The notes under the pieces: generated by a model
What the model was told of the DNA's origin: nothing
Database searches by the model: none
What the model saw: only the letters and a program-made list of their open reading frames with translations
In this document: in pieces, positions 60,901 through 64,000 of the stretch
How positions within the stretch are numbered: the first letter of the stretch is position 1
How the letters are laid out: each line of letters opens with the position of its first letter
Position numbers and translations under genes: made by a program
Origin: Liolophura sinensis
Taxonomy: Eukaryota; Mollusca; Polyplacophora; Chitonida; Chitonidae
Length of the DNA stretch: 64,000 nt
Direction of reading: 5' to 3'
NCBI RefSeq assembly: GCF_032854445.1
Contig: NC_088301.1
Span: 31,046,402 to 31,110,401 of the forward strand

Positions 60901-63578
60901 CGTTGCACTAGTGCGCTAACCAGCTGAGCCATGGAGGCCCCGCTTAAGATTTGGCGTTGTCAATCTTGGTTCTTAGTCGCTTTATACTGGGTAGCAAAAA
61001 ACCAAAGTTTTCAGAATGAAACCATAGAAAATCTGAACTACATGTAATTTGTGAACACATGAAGTAAATGTGTCTTGGTTCTTTTAACTGATTTATTTAT
61101 ACGTATGTTTTTTTGTCTGTGACAGTTTTTTACCGACAGCTGTGTGATTCTAGCTTCTTCATCAGCAGTAAGATGTTGGGCTCCTTTCTGCAGAACGCTC
61201 TCCAGGTGTGAAGGATTCTTTTGTTTCAGTTATTTATATGCCTATTGTGGACAGAAGAAATTCTTCTTAAATATCTACTTTTGACATATTTTTTGTACAT
61301 TTTATTTTATTGTATATGCATGCACTAAAGAGACATTGACTACCTATTTGTGGCACCGTCACAATGTAAACAGTTCTTTTTTGCTTTGCTGCAGATGATA
61401 CATTGACTGTTTTTCTGTATTTTAGTTCAACTAGTTTACTCAGTCACCGGCTAGTCATAACTAGGTTATCTAATGAAATTTTCAGTCACGTGTTTATACT
61501 GGTCATATTTCTAAATTGAAATTATTTGTGGATGATATATCAAGAAGGACAATCTGAATAATCTGAGCAGCTCCTTTGCTGTGGCCCTTCATTGGTTGAA
61601 ACATGTTACATGTACATGTGTTTTAAATGAACTTGAACGAGCCCAAATGGTACCAGAATCTACCCTGAAGGGATGAACCGCTGGTACGTGCAAATCGAAA
61701 ATGAACTCTGGTTGATCACGTTGACTGTGCAATTCATTTATGTCTCCTCCAGATTCATCTCATTTTTATGATCAGGTGCATTGGTTTCATCCAGGATCAT
61801 CCAAGTTTCCCAGGCAGGTGCAGTGGTTTCCTTCAGTCTTTTCCCAGTTTCCTGGACAGGTTCCATGGTTTCCTCTATGCTTTCCACGGTTTCCTCATCC
61901 ATACGTTGCCTAACTGTATTAGACTTCATTTCAACTGAAATATTGTTCAGTTGAGTAATGCCTAAAACATCCTTGAATCAGATAAATGAATGTGATTGTT
62001 TTCAGCTGGCGGAGGTAGTGCATGAGAGGAAGGCATTTGGAGGGAACAATGTGGCTCCAGCAGTGAACAGCTGTATACGTTTGGTAAGACCCCATTCATC
62101 TGTCTTCATTTACATATAGCTTTTATTCAGCTTTATCCCTGTGTTATGTATTTGGAAAGTTAAGCAGATACAAGTTGTGACAAGAAAAAATTAACACACC
62201 ATGTGTTTTGTGAGGTAAGCTGAGTTCATCTGCAACCTTTTCCTGTAATTGAATTCATTATTTAGAATTTGTGCAGTTTATAGTAAAATTGATTTCATTT
62301 GTCGCATAAAGGATTTATGCGACAAGACTCGAGAACACTTTGTGGAGATTTTTGGCATTCACTTTGGAGCACTTTAAAAATGAAACCAATATAAAAGTGT
62401 ACTTCAATGGAAAAAAATGTGTGTATCTGTATGCCATAATGGAATTGCTTACTTCATGAAAATGACAGTGGTCTATAACTTCGTGACTGAGTTAGTTTAT
62501 GTTTACAGTCTGGACAAGGACCAGGGGTTAGTGAGGACAGCTTCCTGACTTGGCTGAACAGAGAGCCTCAGACACTGGTCTGGCTACCTACGTTACATCG
62601 AGTAGCAGTGTCAGAATCAGGTAACCAACTGCACCACTAGCAGTGTCAGAATCTGGTAACCAACTGCACCACTAGCAGTGTCAGAATCAGGTAACCAACT
62701 GCACCACTAGCAGTGTCAGAATCTGGTAACCAACTGCACCAGTAGCAGTGTCAGAATCAGGTAACCAACTGCACCAGTAGCAGTATCAGAATCAGGTAAC
62801 CAACTGCACCACTAGCAGTGTCAGAATCAGGTAACCAACTGCACCACTAGCAGTGTCAGAATCTGGTAACCAACTGCACCACTAGCAGTGTCAGAATCTG
62901 GTAACCAACTGCACCAGTAGCAGTATCAGAATCAGGTAACCAACTGCACCAGTAGCAGTGTCAGAATCTGGTAACCAACTGCACCACTAGCAGTGTCAGA
63001 ATCTGGTAACCAACTGCACCACTAGCAGTGTCAGAATCAGGTAACCGCTGCACCACTAGCAGTGTCAGAATCAGGTAACCAACTGCACCACTAGCAGTGT
63101 CAAAATCAGGTAACCAACTGCACCACTAGCAGTGTCAGAATCAAGTAACTAACTGCACCACTAGCAGTGTCAGAATCTGGTAACCAACTGCACCAGTAGC
63201 AGTGTCAGAATCAGGTAACCAACTGCACCACTAGCAGTGTCAGAATCTGGTAACCAACTGCACCAGTAGCAGTGTCAGAATCCACAAATTGAACAAATAC
63301 ACTATCGCTGTCAGTGATTCAAAAATAAGCAATTTCCTATGCTATAAGCTTAGGATGGCAATTTTAATCACCCACGCCAACTTTTACTTTGAAGATCACA
63401 TGGTCACTAATTTGTCTAAAGACCTGAACAATATTTCTACAATTGTCCATATTCTTACATGCTTTGTAATAGTAGGCCATGGTGAAACATTTTTAATGAT
63501 TTCAAATGAAATGACTGTTTCAGCAAAGCATCATGCCAAGTGTAGTGTTTGCAAAGCATGCCCTATATTGGGATTCAG
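54932..63578 (+). CDS. Short dystrophin-family protein (dystrotelin-like): WW, EF-hand-like region, start of ZZ finger; 3' end beyond window
   Basis: Nine exons: 54932-54962, 56145-56205, 56724-56860, 58473-58671, 60439-60524, 61126-61205, 62006-62083, 62509-62620, 63524-63578. Phases match at every junction, giving 279 residues so far. The first exon supplies MFPRTLDEIY. A WW domain follows (GWERTEQ, VPYYLNH, TSWDHP; about residues 16-42), then AYRTAMKLRHLQK and the two EF-hand-like regions of dystrophins (LLNAYDV, RRGRISVLSLK, AFGGNNV, FLTWLNREPQTLVWLP, LHRVA). The last exon begins the ZZ zinc finger with CSVCKACPILGFR. The order is exactly that of the dystrophin cysteine-rich core. No spectrin repeats precede it, and the segment after LQK is shorter and diverged, which favours a dystrotelin-like paralogue or a short dystrophin form. 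Expected role: binding to a dystroglycan-type membrane complex, unproven here. Confidence 0.87.
55885..56098 (+). mobile_element. SINE family 1, in dystrotelin-like intron 1
   Basis: TGGAGCCTCTCACCAATATG, GTGGGAAGGTCTGGCAAGAC and an AGATAAATAAAT tail ending about 45 bp before exon 2. Confidence 0.7.
58915..59062 (+). mobile_element. SINE family 1, 3' fragment, dystrotelin-like intron 4
   Basis: CAAGCTGGCTTCTTCTCAGC, TTTCCTTCCACCAGAACGTT and AATGAAATATTCTTGAGTAC. Confidence 0.6.
59806..60066 (+). mobile_element. SINE family 2, head-truncated, dystrotelin-like intron 4
   Basis: GAGCGGTGGAAATCCGTCCT, GGATTCCTTCGTCATCATAT and a CACTCACTCACTCAC tail. Confidence 0.75.
60675..60942 (-). mobile_element. 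tRNA-derived SINE, family 1, near full length, in dystrotelin-like intron
   Basis: Reverse copy with GCCGTAGTCAAGAATATGTC at its tail side and GCTGAGCCATGGAGGCCCC at the tRNA-like head. Confidence 0.8.
62601..63285 (+). repeat. 35-bp minisatellite, about 19-20 copies, seeded by dystrotelin-like exon 8 end and donor
   Basis: Unit of 35 bp containing AGCAGTGTCAGAATCAGGTAACC: the last exon-8 bases and the donor GTAACC. Two main variants alternate irregularly, TCAG/GTAACC and TCTG/GTAACC, as do CACTAG and CAGTAG. The first copy is the real exon end (donor at 62621). Confidence 0.95.
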
Positions 63579-63797
63579 GTAAGTCAATGGAAAGCCTCAA
63601 TATAAAGCAGAAATATCTTAACAAAAACCTCCATCAGTCACTCTTTGCCAAACTTAAAGGCTACTGCAAAGCAGTTGGTACAGTTTTAACGTAAATGGGG
63701 AAAGTTATGAAAGGAAAAAAACTTACTTTTGAGGCCTATTTTAGATCTCATAATACCTACTCGAAACACTCACTTATTTAGTTATTATGAAAAATTA

Positions 63798-64000
63798 TCA
63801 GTGAATGTAAAGATGGTAACAGTCATACCATCTACATTGTCTCTAAGCTGTACAGTACCATTAGCAATGAATGTAAAGATGGTAACAGTCATACCATCTA
63901 CATTGTCTCTAAGCTGTACAGTACCATTAGCAATGAATGAAAAGATGGTAACAGTACATTGTTTCTAAGCTGTACAGTGCCATTAGCAATAAATGAAAAG
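63798..64000 (+). repeat. 66-bp tandem repeat, 3 copies, running off the window edge
   Basis: AATGTAAAGATGGTAACAGT recurs at 66-bp spacing (63805, 63871); the third copy is shortened in the middle. Lies in the intron after exon 9 of the dystrotelin-like gene. Confidence 0.85.

Overview
The window reads as nuclear DNA of a lophotrochozoan invertebrate, most likely a mollusc (a brachiopod is not excluded). The reasons are AT-rich intergenic DNA, short exons split by introns with animal-type splice sites, four animal genes, and many copies of tRNA-derived SINEs. Two of these SINE types, one ending in AAATAAAT runs and one in CACTCACT runs, I associate with molluscs. There are no bacterial operons, no CRISPR array, and no recognisable virus-derived element.

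Layout. (1) 1.5-22.2 kb, minus strand: a complete gene for the PX-domain kinase SGK3, 15 coding exons and 499 codons, matching human SGK3 in length and in its key residues. Its introns hold three large tandem arrays (44 bp, 63 bp, 137 bp units) and many SINE pieces. (2) 22.2-37.9 kb: SGK3 promoter side, mostly repeats, and a candidate KEAP1 first exon near 29.4-29.7 kb. (3) 37.9-43.5 kb, plus strand: KEAP1, the redox-sensing CUL3 adaptor, with BTB, BACK and six Kelch repeats over five coding exons. (4) 43.5-53.0 kb: gene-poor DNA with a 60-bp array, SINEs and small inverted-repeat elements. (5) 53.0-53.6 kb, minus strand: the last two exons of a TMEM141-like membrane protein gene. (6) 54.9 kb to the right edge, plus strand: the first nine exons of a short dystrophin-family gene (dystrotelin-like), starting just before a WW domain and leaving the window inside the ZZ zinc finger. 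TMEM141 and this gene are arranged head to head.

The genes do not form a pathway unit. SGK3 acts at PtdIns3P-bearing endosomes, KEAP1 in NRF2 turnover, and the dystrophin-family protein probably at a membrane-cytoskeleton complex. The striking shared feature is structural. Two tandem arrays (SGK3 exon 13, dystrotelin-like exon 8) are built from copies of an exon's 3' end together with its splice donor, and KEAP1 exon 3 has a diverged single duplicate of the same kind. In addition one SGK3 intron appears to run AT to AC rather than GT to AG.
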